Positions 22,998 to 32,368 of a stretch of DNA of 45,913 nucleotides are shown here, piece after piece. Each line of letters starts with the position of its first letter. Position 1 is the stretch's first letter. The notes under the pieces are model-generated. The model saw only the letters and a list, made by a program, of their open reading frames with translations, was not told where the DNA came from and searched no databases. The translations under genes were made by a program, and so were the position numbers. Origin of the DNA: Bacteroidetes bacterium GWA2_40_15 (lineage in GTDB: Bacteria; Bacteroidota; Bacteroidia; Bacteroidales; VadinHA17); contig MENI01000007.1 of the NCBI GenBank assembly GCA_001768195.1, positions 53,820 to 99,732 on the forward strand, in the 5' to 3' direction.

Positions 22998-24005
22998 ATG
23001 AGCAAAGAGAGAAAAGAAATAAACAAAGACAAACTAAAAGCCCTGGAAGTCACACTGGGGAAAATCGAAAAAGATTTCGGTAAGGGCACCATTATGAAGC
23101 TTGGTGATCATGCTATTGAAAATATCCAGGTAATATCATCGGGATCAATAGGACTCGATGCTGCTCTCGGGATCGGAGGTCTTCCCCGCGGAAGGGTAAT
23201 TGAAATCTATGGTCCTGAAGCTTCAGGTAAAACAACCCTTGCAATACATGCAATTGCAGAGGCTCAGAAAAACGGAGGCATTGCAGCAATAATTGATGCT
23301 GAACACACATTCGACCGTAACTATGCTGAAAAACTTGGCGTTGATGTAGAAAACCTGCTTATATCCCAGCCCGATAACGGGGAACAGGCTCTTGAAATAA
23401 CTGACAACCTTATAAGATCAGGTGCCCTCGATATAATTGTTATTGACTCTGTTGCGGCACTGACTCCAAAAGCTGAAATTGAAGGTGAAATGGGAGACTC
23501 AAAAATGGGACTTCAGGCAAGACTGATGTCGCAGGCTCTCAGAAAACTTACTGCAAACATCAACAAAACAAACACCTCATGCGTCTTTATCAACCAGCTG
23601 AGAGATAAGATCGGTGTTATGTTTGGTAATCCCGAAACTACTACCGGTGGCAATGCTCTCAAGTTCTATGCCTCGGTAAGGCTCGATATCCGCAGAACCA
23701 GCCAGCTAAAAGAAGGGGAAGAGATCATTGGCAGCAGGACCAGGGTTAAAATTGTGAAGAATAAACTTGCTCCTCCGTTCAGGAAAGCTGATTTTGACAT
23801 CCTTTATGGCGAAGGCATCTCGCAGCTCGGAGAAATTGTTGATCTTGGAGTTGACTTTGAAATAATAAAGAAAAGTGGTTCCTGGTTCAGCTACGGAGAT
23901 ACAAAACTTGGACAGGGCCGCGATGCCGTAAAACAGATTATCAAAGACAATCCTGAACTATATGATGAGCTTAAAGGCAAAGTAAGCGAAGCTCTTAAAA
24001 AATAG
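22998..24005 (+). CDS. recA: Recombinase RecA
   Basis: A 335-residue RecA, the strand-exchange ATPase of recombinational repair and SOS induction. Walker A is GPEASGKTT, the catalytic Glu lies in DAEHTFD, Walker B is [10 protein letters not shown], and the loop 2 region shows [21 protein letters not shown]. It ends at KVSEALKK without the acidic tail known from E. coli RecA. DAEHTFD is a minor departure from the usual DAEHA. Everything else appears conserved. It follows bcp by 10 bases and precedes the S9 peptidase by 18. No LexA-like box was recognised upstream. Confidence 0.98.
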   Translation: MSKERKEINKDKLKALEVTLGKIEKDFGKGTIMKLGDHAIENIQVISSGSIGLDAALGIGGLPRGRVIEIYGPEASGKTTLAIHAIAEAQKNGGIAAIIDAEHTFDRNYAEKLGVDVENLLISQPDNGEQALEITDNLIRSGALDIIVIDSVAALTPKAEIEGEMGDSKMGLQARLMSQALRKLTANINKTNTSCVFINQLRDKIGVMFGNPETTTGGNALKFYASVRLDIRRTSQLKEGEEIIGSRTRVKIVKNKLAPPFRKADFDILYGEGISQLGEIVDLGVDFEIIKKSGSWFSYGDTKLGQGRDAVKQIIKDNPELYDELKGKVSEALKK

Positions 24006-24023
24006 GTTAAATCAAGTCAGGTC

Positions 24024-26084
24024 ATGAAGAAGTACTATTTCACAATTATTATTTTTACTATTCTTCTCTCTGTTTCCTGCAAAGAAACGGCACCTCCTGT
24101 TCAGGATACAACATCTCAGATCAATAATTCGCTGACTACTGAAGAGAAAGCGGCCGGAGTGATGACCCCGGAGATAATGTGGAAATTCCGACGCCTTGGT
24201 ACATTCTCTCTCTCTCCGGATGGCTCTGCAGTACTCTATACAGTAACAGACATCGATCTTCAGAGTGAAGCAAGGGTTACAAATATCTATAAGATTTCAT
24301 CATCAGGAGGCGAACCGGTACAATTGACAGTCAACGGAGGCAGTTCTCCTCAATGGTTCAACAACGGAAAATCGATAGCTTTTATCAGCAAAGGAACCCT
24401 TTACACTATGAGTGCAGACGGTTCTGACCAAAAGGCAGTATCAGGATTGAATGACTTTGAAATCTACAGCATCTCCCCTTCAGGTAAAAATATTTATTTC
24501 ACAAAAAGAGTTAAGCTCGATCAGACAGCAAACGAGAAACATAACTTCCCGAGAGCAAATGTCAGAATAATCAATGACCTTATGTACCGCCACTGGAATT
24601 ACTGGAGCGACTATTCGTACAGCCATATTTTTGTAGCATCATTCAACGGGAATGAGGTATCTGACGCCAGAGATATAATGGAGGGACAGAGGTTTGAATC
24701 TCCAACTTCTCCCTATTTTGATGAAGGGGAGATTTCGTGGAGCCCCGATGGCAGGTTCATTGCCTATACATCCAAAAAGATGTTTGGGGCAGCTGATGCA
24801 AAAAGCACCAACTCAGATATCTACCTTTATGAACTAAAATCCTCAAAAGAGGTTAACATAACTGAAGGCAACAAAGGATATGACAGGTATCCTGTATTCC
24901 CTCCCGACGGATCGAAGATAGCTTACCAGAGTATGTTGAGAGATGGTTATGAAGCCGATCTTGACCGCCTGTTCATATTTGATATAAAGGCCGGTACCAG
25001 AACATGGCTCTCCAAAGGATGGGATTTTGACGTCGAAAACATCAGCTGGGCTGATGACCAGAATATTTTTTTCACCTGTGCATATCTCGGCACCGGCCAG
25101 ATATTCAGAACTAACCTGACGGACAAAGGTATTGACAAAATTACTGAAGGCATTCATGATCTTGGCCCTCTGAACCTGAAATCGGGTATCCTGATTTCAG
25201 GACTGACATCAATGTCGATGGCAACTGAAATATCAGTTGTTGATATGAAATCAGGTGAAATCAGGCAGATCAGTAATCTGAATAAATCAATCTATGAATC
25301 AATAAAGATGGGTAAGGTTGAGGAGAGGTATATAAAGACAAAAGACATGAAAGGTCTCCAGATGTGGGTAATATATCCTCCTGATTTTGACCCCTCTAAA
25401 AAATATCCGGCTCTTCTGTACTGCAAGGGAGGTCCGCAGGGTCCGCTTGGACAGAGCTGGTCATACCGATGGAATTATCAGATGATGGCTGCCAGGGGAT
25501 ATATTGTTATAGCTCCTAACCGAAGGGGTAATTCAGGATTCGGACAGGCATGGAAAGAGCAGATATCCGGCGATTATGGTGGTGCGAACATCCGCGATTA
25601 TCTCGATGCAACTGATGCAATGACAAAAGAACCGTTTGTTGATAAAGAGAGATTAGGTGCTGTCGGAGCCAGTTACGGGGGATACTCAGTTTTTTACCTT
25701 GCAGGGATGCATGGAGGCAGATTCAAAGCTTTTATTTCACATTGCGGGATGTTCAATTTCACAAGCTGGTATGGTACCACCGAAGAACTGTGGTTTCCTG
25801 ATAAAGATATTGAAGGGCCCTACTGGAATACTCCAAAGAGTTCTGGTTACTCCCCTCATCTTATGGTCGATAACTGGGATACTCCCATACTTATCATTAC
25901 TGGCGCCAATGACTTCAGGATACCCTATACACAGAGTATGGAAGCATTTCAGGCAGCCCAGCTAAAGGGCATTCCAAGCAGGTTATTATTCTTTGAGGAT
26001 GAATATCACTTTGTTACTAAGCCGCAGAATGCCGTGATATGGCAACGTGAATTTTTTGAGTGGCTTGAGACATATCTGAAATAA
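24024..26084 (+). CDS. S9 family prolyl-oligopeptidase-type lipoprotein peptidase
   Basis: A 686-residue lipoprotein: the signal peptide ends ILLSVSC. The first part is a beta-propeller with recurring WSPDGRFIAYTS- and FPPDGSKIAYQS-type strands. The C-terminal alpha/beta hydrolase domain holds the triad: Ser550 in GASYGGYS, Asp in TGANDFRIPY, and His in EDEYHFV. The layout matches dipeptidyl- or acylaminoacyl-peptidases of family S9 (DPP4 to S9C), which cut short peptides after Pro or Ala or remove acylated residues. In Bacteroidetes such enzymes finish peptide digestion in the periplasm. It probably shares a transcript with recA. Confidence 0.93.
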   Translation: MKKYYFTIIIFTILLSVSCKETAPPVQDTTSQINNSLTTEEKAAGVMTPEIMWKFRRLGTFSLSPDGSAVLYTVTDIDLQSEARVTNIYKISSSGGEPVQLTVNGGSSPQWFNNGKSIAFISKGTLYTMSADGSDQKAVSGLNDFEIYSISPSGKNIYFTKRVKLDQTANEKHNFPRANVRIINDLMYRHWNYWSDYSYSHIFVASFNGNEVSDARDIMEGQRFESPTSPYFDEGEISWSPDGRFIAYTSKKMFGAADAKSTNSDIYLYELKSSKEVNITEGNKGYDRYPVFPPDGSKIAYQSMLRDGYEADLDRLFIFDIKAGTRTWLSKGWDFDVENISWADDQNIFFTCAYLGTGQIFRTNLTDKGIDKITEGIHDLGPLNLKSGILISGLTSMSMATEISVVDMKSGEIRQISNLNKSIYESIKMGKVEERYIKTKDMKGLQMWVIYPPDFDPSKKYPALLYCKGGPQGPLGQSWSYRWNYQMMAARGYIVIAPNRRGNSGFGQAWKEQISGDYGGANIRDYLDATDAMTKEPFVDKERLGAVGASYGGYSVFYLAGMHGGRFKAFISHCGMFNFTSWYGTTEELWFPDKDIEGPYWNTPKSSGYSPHLMVDNWDTPILIITGANDFRIPYTQSMEAFQAAQLKGIPSRLLFFEDEYHFVTKPQNAVIWQREFFEWLETYLK

Positions 26085-26102
26085 AACAGTTCCCGAAGAT
26101 CG

Positions 26103-26129
26103 CGCTGATTTACACGTATCTGATCAGCG
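26103..26129. terminator. Stem-loop between convergent S9 peptidase and miaA genes
   Basis: CGCTGAT (26103-26109) and ATCAGCG (26123-26129) form a 7-bp stem with a 13-base loop in the 54-base gap between two convergent genes. Outer TTCCC and GGGAA can extend it imperfectly. There is no strong T-run, so termination is only a guess; its wording resembles common intergenic repeats. Confidence 0.4.
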
Positions 26130-26138
26130 GGAAAGAAA

Positions 26139-27074
26139 TTAATTCAGTGATAATAGATTAATAACCTGTTGCACCTTCTCTTCCATTGGCAATGATCCGT
26201 CAATCCAATGGATCTTAGTGCCTCTGCGTTCCATACCACGGAACCAGGTCATCTGCCTTTTTGCAAACTGGTGTATTGCTATTTCAAGATCACCCGCCAT
26301 CTTTTCGTATGTAAGCTTCCCGGTCAGGTAATGTGTAATGTATTTATACTCCAGTCCGTAGTAGATTAAGGTTTCTGTATCAACGCCGGAATCAATAAGT
26401 CTTTTTACCTCTTCTACCATTCCTGCCTTCAACCGTTGCTGCAGCCTGGTGGAAATATTATGACGCCTCTGATCCCTGTCGAGCATCACCCCTATTACCA
26501 GTGAGTTTATTTTTGGTATCTGGCTGTGCTGAGTTTCCCTGTTCTTATTAGAATGCTCAATTTCAATTGCCCTGATCACCCGTTTTTTAGTATCAATATC
26601 AGTATTGTTATGGAGATTCTTCATTGCCGATAAAATTCCCGTAAGCTCTTCTATTGATTTTTTCTCCAGCCTGCTTCTGATTCCGCTGTCGGGAGGCACC
26701 TCTACCATTTTATAGCCTGTAATAATGCTGTCAGCATACATGCCTGATCCTCCGCATACAACCGGAAAAACACTCCTTTCCTTCATCGATTTGTAAATCC
26801 TGAAAAAATCACGCTGATACTCAAAAACGTTGTACTTATATCCCGGATCAGCTATATCAATAAGGTGATACGGGATACTGACACCATCGATGATATAGTC
26901 ATCATAGTCTTTACCGGTTCCAAGGTCCATGCCCCGGTAAACCTGTCGCGAATCAGCACTTATTACCTCACCCTTCAATATGTGAGCTATTGATGCAGCA
27001 AGCGAGGTCTTACCCGAAGCGGTAGGCCCGGTTACTATTACAAGATCATATATATCAGATGTTTCCGGATCCAA
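26139..27074 (-). CDS. miaA: tRNA dimethylallyltransferase MiaA
   Basis: A 311-residue enzyme that adds an isopentenyl group to A37 of tRNAs reading UNN codons. The P-loop is TGPTASGKTS (15-24), followed by ISADSRQVYRGMDLGTGKD, GGSGMYADSIITG, and the anticodon-loop contact KRQMTWFRGM near the end. Length and order are standard. It is divergent from smpB, with 115 bases between the start codons. An in-frame deviation or truncation was not seen. Confidence 0.96.
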   Translation of the reverse strand: MDPETSDIYDLVIVTGPTASGKTSLAASIAHILKGEVISADSRQVYRGMDLGTGKDYDDYIIDGVSIPYHLIDIADPGYKYNVFEYQRDFFRIYKSMKERSVFPVVCGGSGMYADSIITGYKMVEVPPDSGIRSRLEKKSIEELTGILSAMKNLHNNTDIDTKKRVIRAIEIEHSNKNRETQHSQIPKINSLVIGVMLDRDQRRHNISTRLQQRLKAGMVEEVKRLIDSGVDTETLIYYGLEYKYITHYLTGKLTYEKMAGDLEIAIHQFAKRQMTWFRGMERRGTKIHWIDGSLPMEEKVQQVINLLSLN

Positions 27075-27119
27075 TCAGCTAATGATTTAAGAATAAAAGC
27101 AATTTAAACTAAAATTAGT

Positions 27120-27127
27120 TAATTTTG
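27120..27127 (+). promoter_or_regulatory. Candidate -7 box for smpB
   Basis: TAATTTTG matches TAnnTTTG about 60 bases ahead of the smpB ATG at 27190. The -33 TTTG is absent at the expected spacing. Confidence 0.4.
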
Positions 27128-27189
27128 GGCGAAACAAAATAATAATTTACAGACTTTCACTTTCTGCTTACTTCGCCTGATTGAAAATT

Positions 27190-27648
27190 ATGAAAGGTGG
27201 TGCCGCAAATATTGTAATTAAGAACAAGAAAGCCTATCATGACTATGAGTTCATTGAGAAGTATGTGGCCGGCATCAAACTGTCGGGGACTGAAATAAAA
27301 TCAATCAGGCTCGGCAAGGCAACAATTGCAGATTCATACTGTTTTTTTAATAACGGAGAACTCTTCATCAAGGGTATGCATATTGCAGAATACTGGTGGG
27401 GAAATCTGAATAATCACGATCCGCTCCGCGAACGTAAACTGCTGCTTACCTCCCGTGAATTGAGAAAAATTGACAGAAAGGTCAAAGAGACGGGATTAAC
27501 AATCATAGTCATTAAAGTATTTATCAATGAAAGAGGCCTTGCAAAAGCAGAAATAGCAGTTTCAAGAGGCAAGAAAGAATACGACAAACGAGAGACCCTT
27601 AAACGGAAGGATGCATCACGCGAAATGGATCGCATGAGGAAAGTCTGA
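27190..27648 (+). CDS. smpB: SsrA-binding protein SmpB
   Basis: A 152-residue RNA-binding partner of tmRNA for trans-translation. Family stretches: NKKAYHDYEFIEKYVAGIKLSG at the start of the OB-fold, LFIKGMHIAEYWWGN, DPLRERKLLL, KVFINERGLAKAEIAVSRGKKEYDKRE, and a basic C-terminal tail that inserts near the decoding centre. I use the ATG at 27190; an in-frame TTG nine bases upstream would add three residues and is less likely. The stop abuts the stop of the convergent LOG gene with no gap. The ssrA gene itself is not in the window. Confidence 0.96.
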   Translation: MKGGAANIVIKNKKAYHDYEFIEKYVAGIKLSGTEIKSIRLGKATIADSYCFFNNGELFIKGMHIAEYWWGNLNNHDPLRERKLLLTSRELRKIDRKVKETGLTIIVIKVFINERGLAKAEIAVSRGKKEYDKRETLKRKDASREMDRMRKV

Positions 27649-28359
27649 TCAGAAGTTGGGGCTGAGGAGGTACCTGGAATAGAATTGGACAATCGCCTCT
27701 ACTGCTTCATCTGATGTATCAACAAGACTGAATAGTTTCATATCATCCGGAGAGATATTTTCTTCCTGTTCAAGCATCACCTCTTCAATCCATGCCAGGA
27801 GCCCTTTCCAGTATTTTATGCCGACAAGGATAATCGGGAACTTGCCTATTTTCCTTGTCTGTATAAGCGTAATAGCTTCAAATAGCTCATCGAATGTTCC
27901 GAATCCTCCGGGGAGTACTATAAATCCCTGCGCATATTTCATGAACATCACTTTTCTTACAAAGAAATGATCGAATGTAATAAGCTTATCAGCATCGATA
28001 TAGGGATTTGGTCGTTGTTCAAAAGGCAGATCAATATTTATTCCTACCGATTTACCATTACCGCGGGATGCACCTTTATTGGCTGCCTCCATAATTCCCG
28101 GGCCGCCACCAGTTATGACACCATAACCATTAAGTGTCAGTTTATAAGCAATATCTTCGGCAAGTCTGTAGTATTTATCATTGCAATGTGTTCTGGCAGA
28201 ACCAAAAATAGAGACACACGGACCTATACGTGACAGTTTTTCAAAACCCTCTACAAGTTCAGATATTATTTTAAAAACCCTCCATGAATCAGTTATATGT
28301 ATCTCATTCCATGTCTTCATTTTAAAAGCGTCCTTTACGAGGTCTGCTGGCTTCTCCAT
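27649..28359 (-). CDS. LOG family nucleotide phosphoribohydrolase-like protein
   Basis: A 236-residue Rossmann-fold protein of the TIGR00730/LOG group, which in characterised members removes the base from cytokinin-type or other nucleoside 5'-monophosphates. The nucleotide-binding GGGPGIMEAANKGA and the signature PGGFGTFDE are both intact, with FGSARTH near the start. The stop codon abuts that of smpB. A -7 box (TATATTTG, 28395-28388) lies about 30 bases ahead, so it may be expressed apart from uvrA. The true substrate in this organism is unknown. Confidence 0.92.
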   Translation of the reverse strand: MEKPADLVKDAFKMKTWNEIHITDSWRVFKIISELVEGFEKLSRIGPCVSIFGSARTHCNDKYYRLAEDIAYKLTLNGYGVITGGGPGIMEAANKGASRGNGKSVGINIDLPFEQRPNPYIDADKLITFDHFFVRKVMFMKYAQGFIVLPGGFGTFDELFEAITLIQTRKIGKFPIILVGIKYWKGLLAWIEEVMLEQEENISPDDMKLFSLVDTSDEAVEAIVQFYSRYLLSPNF

Positions 28360-28387
28360 TTACTGTATTATTAGAAAATAAATATCT

Positions 28388-28395
28388 CAAATATA
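28388..28395 (-). promoter_or_regulatory. Candidate -7 box for the LOG gene
   Basis: The minus strand reads TATATTTG between the uvrA stop and the LOG start. No -33 TTTG at the right spacing, so support is partial. Confidence 0.35.
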
Positions 28396-28404
28396 ATTAA
28401 TTTA

Positions 28405-31224
28405 TCATGTCTTAAGTTCCGCTTTAAGGTATATTCCGGTATAGCTCTCTTTGCACCTGATAAGCTTTTCAGGTGTCCCTGAAAAGAGTATATCACCACC
28501 TGACATTCCACCCTCTTTTCCAAGATCCACAATATAATCGGCCATCTTTACCACATCGAGGTTATGTTCAATCACAATCACCGTATTGCCACGATCCACA
28601 AGCTTGTTCAAGACTTCAAGCAATACCCTTACATCCTCAAAATGCAATCCGGTTGTTGGTTCATCAAGAATATAGAGTGTTTTACCGGTATCCCTTCTTG
28701 CGAGTTCAGCAGCAAGTTTCACCCTCTGCGCTTCTCCTCCCGATAATGTTGTCGACTGCTGACCAAGTCTGATATAACCAAGTCCTACATCCTGCAAGGT
28801 TTTAATCTTGTGATAAATGGAAGGAACATTGGCAAAAAACTCAACAGCAATATTTACAGTCATATCCAGCACATCGCTGATAGTCTGCCCCTTGTATTTA
28901 ACTTCGAGAGTCTCCCTGTTATATCTCTTTCCGTTACAATCTGTGCAATGAACATAAACATCAGGGAGAAAATTCATCTCAATAGTCTTCATCCCCGCTC
29001 CTTCGCAACCTTCACATCTTCCACCCTTTACATTAAAGGAGAACCTGCCTGCACCGAATCCCCTGATCTTTGCTTCAGTAGTCTGCTCAAATAATTTCCG
29101 TATATCGGTAAAAACACCTGTGTAAGTGGCAGGATTTGAACGGGGTGTTTTTCCTATCGGAGACTGACTTACCTCAATGACCTTATCAAGATGTTCAAGT
29201 CCTTTGATCTCTTTATATGGCAGGGGAGCTTTTCCTGAGTTATGGAATTTTTTTGCCAGAGCAGGATGAAGTGTCTGGTTGATGAGCGAGGATTTGCCAC
29301 TGCCCGAAACTCCGGTAATGCATATAAATGTCCCCAAAGGAAGTATAAGCTCCACATCCTTAAGGTTATGGCCCCTGGCACCTGTCAGTTTTAATATCTT
29401 TCCATTCCCCCCGCGACGCTCTTCGGGCACATGAAATTTCCTTTTATTGTTAAGGTAGCCGGAAGTCAGGGTTTCAGCTTTCCTTAATTCTTCGGGATTA
29501 CCGTATGCTACCACCAGTCCTCCGTGAATCCCGGCTCCCGGACCCATGTCGATAACATGGTCCGCAGAGAGAATCATCTCTCTGTCATGTTCAACAACAA
29601 TCACCGAATTTCCTGCATCTCTGAGCTGTTTAAGGGCTGAAATAAGCCGTCTGTTATCACGCTGGTGCAAACCGATACTGGGTTCATCAAGTATGTAGAG
29701 TACATTGACCAGCCTTGACCCGATCTGGGTAGCCAGACGGATCCTCTGACTTTCGCCACCTGATAATGTCCTTGCACCCCTGTTCAGAGAAAGGTATTCA
29801 AGTCCTACCTCAAGAAGAAATCCAAGGCGTGATTTGATTTCTTTAAGTATCTCAGCTGCAATAATTTTCTGTTTACCGGTCATTTTATCATCAGCTCCAT
29901 CAAGGAAATGTGACAGTTCCCGGATATCCATGGCTGACAGCTCACCAATGTTCCTGTCAGCTATCCTGAAAAACAAGCTCTCTTTCTTAAGTCTTGTACC
30001 CTGGCATTCAGGACATATGTTGTACTGAACATACTGATCCTTTATTTTAGTTACAGTCTTTGTGCCATTTATGGTCTCAAGGTTGCCAATGAAATTAACC
30101 ACCCCCTCAAATGTCAGAAAATAATTTGAGGTCATGCCAAGCGGAGTATTTGAGAGTTTAAGAACCTCATCGGAACCATAGAGCACCTTATTGAGAGCCT
30201 CATCGGGTATCTCTCTGATCGGAGTGTCAATAGTGAATCCGTTTTTTTCTGCAATAGCCTCTATTTGCCAGAAAATCCATATATTCCTGTATTTTCCCAG
30301 AGGTTCAATTCCCCCCTTCCGTATACTTAACTCCCTGTCGGGGATCATCTTTTCAACATCGATACTTGAAACCTCGCCCAGCCCGTTACAGTGAGGACAT
30401 GCTCCCTGAGGAGAGTTAAATGAGAAAGTATGGGGGGCGGGTTCATTGTATGAAAGCCCTGTAACAGGACACATGAGGTGGCGGCTGAAATAGCGGGGTT
30501 CATTTCCTTCAACGTCAAGAACCATCATAACTCCGTCGCCCTGATCGAGCGACATGATAATCGAATCATGAAGACGTTTGTCGGTAGTTTCTCCAACCTT
30601 GAATTTATCTATTACAAGTTCGATATAATGGGTTTTGTACCGGTCGAGTTTCATTCCGGGGATCAGTTCCCTTATCTCGCTATTAATGCGTACATTAAGA
30701 AATCCTTTTCTTCTGAGCTGTTCAAAAAGCTCTTTATAATGACCTTTTCTGCCTTTGACAACCGGGGAAAGAAAATAAACCTTTGCCCCTGAAAACTTGA
30801 CTTTAATCAGCTCAAGGATCTGGTCATCAGTATATTTAACCATTTTTTCCCCTGAAGCCCATGAATATGCTTCTCCGGCACGGGCATACAAAAGCCTCAG
30901 AAAATCATAGATATCAGTTATTGTACCAACTGTTGAACGTGGATTCTTGTTCGTGGTTTTCTGTTCAATCGATATTACCGGGCTTAATCCGGTAATTTTA
31001 TCAACATCAGGTCTTTCCATTCCGCCCAGGAACTGCCTGGCATATGCAGAAAGAGTCTCCATATATCGCCTTTGTCCCTCAGCATAAATTGTATCAAAAG
31101 CGAGGGAAGATTTTCCGCTGCCGCTCAAACCGGTAATAACAACCAGTTTATTCCTGGGTATCGTGACATCAATGTTTTGCAGATTATGTACCCTGGCACC
31201 CAGGACTTGAATCTCATCGCTCAT
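28405..31224 (-). CDS. uvrA: Excinuclease ABC subunit A
   Basis: The DNA damage sensor of nucleotide excision repair, 939 residues. Two ABC modules with Walker [10 protein letters not shown] (about 31-39) and GVSGSGKSS (second half), signatures [16 protein letters not shown] and [15 protein letters not shown], and Walker B LYILDEPS and LYILDEPT. Zinc-binding CPHC, CPEC and CEGC/CTDC clusters are seen in the insertion regions ([27 protein letters not shown]). The UvrB-contacting region also looks complete. It follows the lytic transglycosylase by 23 bases on the minus strand, so the two may share a transcript. Confidence 0.98.
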   Translation of the reverse strand: MSDEIQVLGARVHNLQNIDVTIPRNKLVVITGLSGSGKSSLAFDTIYAEGQRRYMETLSAYARQFLGGMERPDVDKITGLSPVISIEQKTTNKNPRSTVGTITDIYDFLRLLYARAGEAYSWASGEKMVKYTDDQILELIKVKFSGAKVYFLSPVVKGRKGHYKELFEQLRRKGFLNVRINSEIRELIPGMKLDRYKTHYIELVIDKFKVGETTDKRLHDSIIMSLDQGDGVMMVLDVEGNEPRYFSRHLMCPVTGLSYNEPAPHTFSFNSPQGACPHCNGLGEVSSIDVEKMIPDRELSIRKGGIEPLGKYRNIWIFWQIEAIAEKNGFTIDTPIREIPDEALNKVLYGSDEVLKLSNTPLGMTSNYFLTFEGVVNFIGNLETINGTKTVTKIKDQYVQYNICPECQGTRLKKESLFFRIADRNIGELSAMDIRELSHFLDGADDKMTGKQKIIAAEILKEIKSRLGFLLEVGLEYLSLNRGARTLSGGESQRIRLATQIGSRLVNVLYILDEPSIGLHQRDNRRLISALKQLRDAGNSVIVVEHDREMILSADHVIDMGPGAGIHGGLVVAYGNPEELRKAETLTSGYLNNKRKFHVPEERRGGNGKILKLTGARGHNLKDVELILPLGTFICITGVSGSGKSSLINQTLHPALAKKFHNSGKAPLPYKEIKGLEHLDKVIEVSQSPIGKTPRSNPATYTGVFTDIRKLFEQTTEAKIRGFGAGRFSFNVKGGRCEGCEGAGMKTIEMNFLPDVYVHCTDCNGKRYNRETLEVKYKGQTISDVLDMTVNIAVEFFANVPSIYHKIKTLQDVGLGYIRLGQQSTTLSGGEAQRVKLAAELARRDTGKTLYILDEPTTGLHFEDVRVLLEVLNKLVDRGNTVIVIEHNLDVVKMADYIVDLGKEGGMSGGDILFSGTPEKLIRCKESYTGIYLKAELKT

Positions 31225-31247
31225 TTATGAACAAAACTATGATCCGG

Positions 31248-32207
31248 TTAGTTTCCTGTTTCTGTTTTCTCTATTTTCCGCATTCCTTCGGCAGGAATTT
31301 TTATCCAGTATGCCTTGTTCGCTTTTGGAGTCAGATATGGTTTCCTCAGCCAGGGATTTAGAAATTTCAGCATCTTATAGTTTGTGCCGAAATGACTTGC
31401 AAAAGAAGAAAAATCTGTAATAGCAGTATCAACCTTTACTTCATAGTAATCAAGCTCCGGATAGAGGTCTTCCTCATCAAGATCAAAACCATAAGCTTTT
31501 GGATCGGTAATAACAAGTTTGTAGGCAACAGCTCTGAAGATATATCTTGCTGTCTCTTCTGCCAGCAGGAGATCATAATAATCATTCTGATTCTGTGTTT
31601 TGATCTGTTCATCAATTCTACCCCTCCCCCCGTTGTAGGATGCTGCGGCCAGAGTCCAGTTTCCATACTTGTTGTATGATTTGCGGAAATAATCGCAGGC
31701 AAACTGAGTAGACTTTTCAACATGATATCTTTCGTCAACTATTGTGTTGATCTCCATCCCTTGCTCCTTACCTGCCCCGGCCATTATCTGCCAGAAGCCT
31801 GTGGCGCCAACTGGAGAAACCATGTTGCTGTATTCGCTTTCGGCAGCTACAAGGTATTTGAAATCATCAGGGATATCATTCTCCTTTAATATCTTTTCGA
31901 TCAGAGGAAGGTACCTGTGAGCCCTTTTTATTATCAGAATTGTTGAAGAATGCCTGTATGCACTTGTGAGCAGCTCCCTCTCGAGGCTTTCCCTTGTGTC
32001 GAAGTTCTCCAATGGAAGCTTTTCACCTGCGAATACCATTTCATCAGGGATTTTATATGACTGAATGCTGTATAATGTATCAGAAAGGTTCTTTTCCGGT
32101 GGAGGAGCAGTACTTAATCCCTTAAATCCAAAAACAAAAAGTAATATAAGCAGAGCTGTGGCTGTAATTGCAGATAGTGTTAATATTGTTTGCCTGTTTA
32201 AATTCAT
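31248..32207 (-). CDS. Membrane-anchored lytic transglycosylase (SLT domain)
   Basis: A 319-residue peptidoglycan-cleaving enzyme. An N-terminal membrane helix (about 8-30) is followed by a linker and an SLT goose-lysozyme-like domain (about 100-230). The catalytic glutamate is Glu123 in LVAAESEYSN; GATGFWQIM and AAASYNGGRGRI are the other family motifs. The final 60 residues (VKVDTAITDFSSFASHFGTN onward) look like a degenerate LysM module. It resembles MltD with a reduced LysM part. Expected location is the periplasmic side of the inner membrane, or an exported form if the helix is cleaved. Confidence 0.9.
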   Translation of the reverse strand: MNLNRQTILTLSAITATALLILLFVFGFKGLSTAPPPEKNLSDTLYSIQSYKIPDEMVFAGEKLPLENFDTRESLERELLTSAYRHSSTILIIKRAHRYLPLIEKILKENDIPDDFKYLVAAESEYSNMVSPVGATGFWQIMAGAGKEQGMEINTIVDERYHVEKSTQFACDYFRKSYNKYGNWTLAAASYNGGRGRIDEQIKTQNQNDYYDLLLAEETARYIFRAVAYKLVITDPKAYGFDLDEEDLYPELDYYEVKVDTAITDFSSFASHFGTNYKMLKFLNPWLRKPYLTPKANKAYWIKIPAEGMRKIEKTETGN

Positions 32208-32236
32208 GTTTCACTCCTTGCTGATAAAATAATGTG

Positions 32237-32244
32237 CAAAGGTA
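32237..32244 (-). promoter_or_regulatory. Candidate -7 box for the lytic transglycosylase gene
   Basis: The minus strand reads TACCTTTG, identical to the -7 box of the lipoprotein promoter at 5026-5033, about 30 bases ahead of the ATG at 32207. The nearest TTTG is at 32262-32259, only 14 bases away rather than 19, so the -33 part is imperfect. Confidence 0.5.
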
Positions 32245-32340
32245 ACAATTTAATGCCTCAAAAATAATTCATGTGGCAGCAAAATGCTATCAGAAAGAAA
32301 TTGGTTCCGGATACCCGGATATTGGATGCTGATAACCTGT

Positions 32341-32366
32341 AGCCTGACGCCTGAAGCCTGTCGCCG
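32341..32366. repeat. GCCTGACGCC short repeat, copy 2
   Basis: GCCTGACGCCTGAAGCCT followed by GTCGCCGG parallels the stretch at 14453-14483. It lies just past the 3' end of the beta-barrel gene. It is a short dispersed repeat of unknown role. Confidence 0.45.
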
Positions 32367-32368
32367 GT

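Noticed and set aside
22998-24005. RecA changes (DAEHTFD, no acidic tail) as a sign of altered function
   Set aside because: All catalytic and DNA-binding motifs are intact, and tail length varies among RecA proteins, so this is ordinary variation.
27128-27177. GGCGAA/TTCGCC inverted repeat between miaA and smpB
   Set aside because: Six-base arms 38 bases apart are expected by chance and no other support exists.
27181-27189. TTG start for smpB
   Set aside because: An ATG three codons downstream fits family N termini better.
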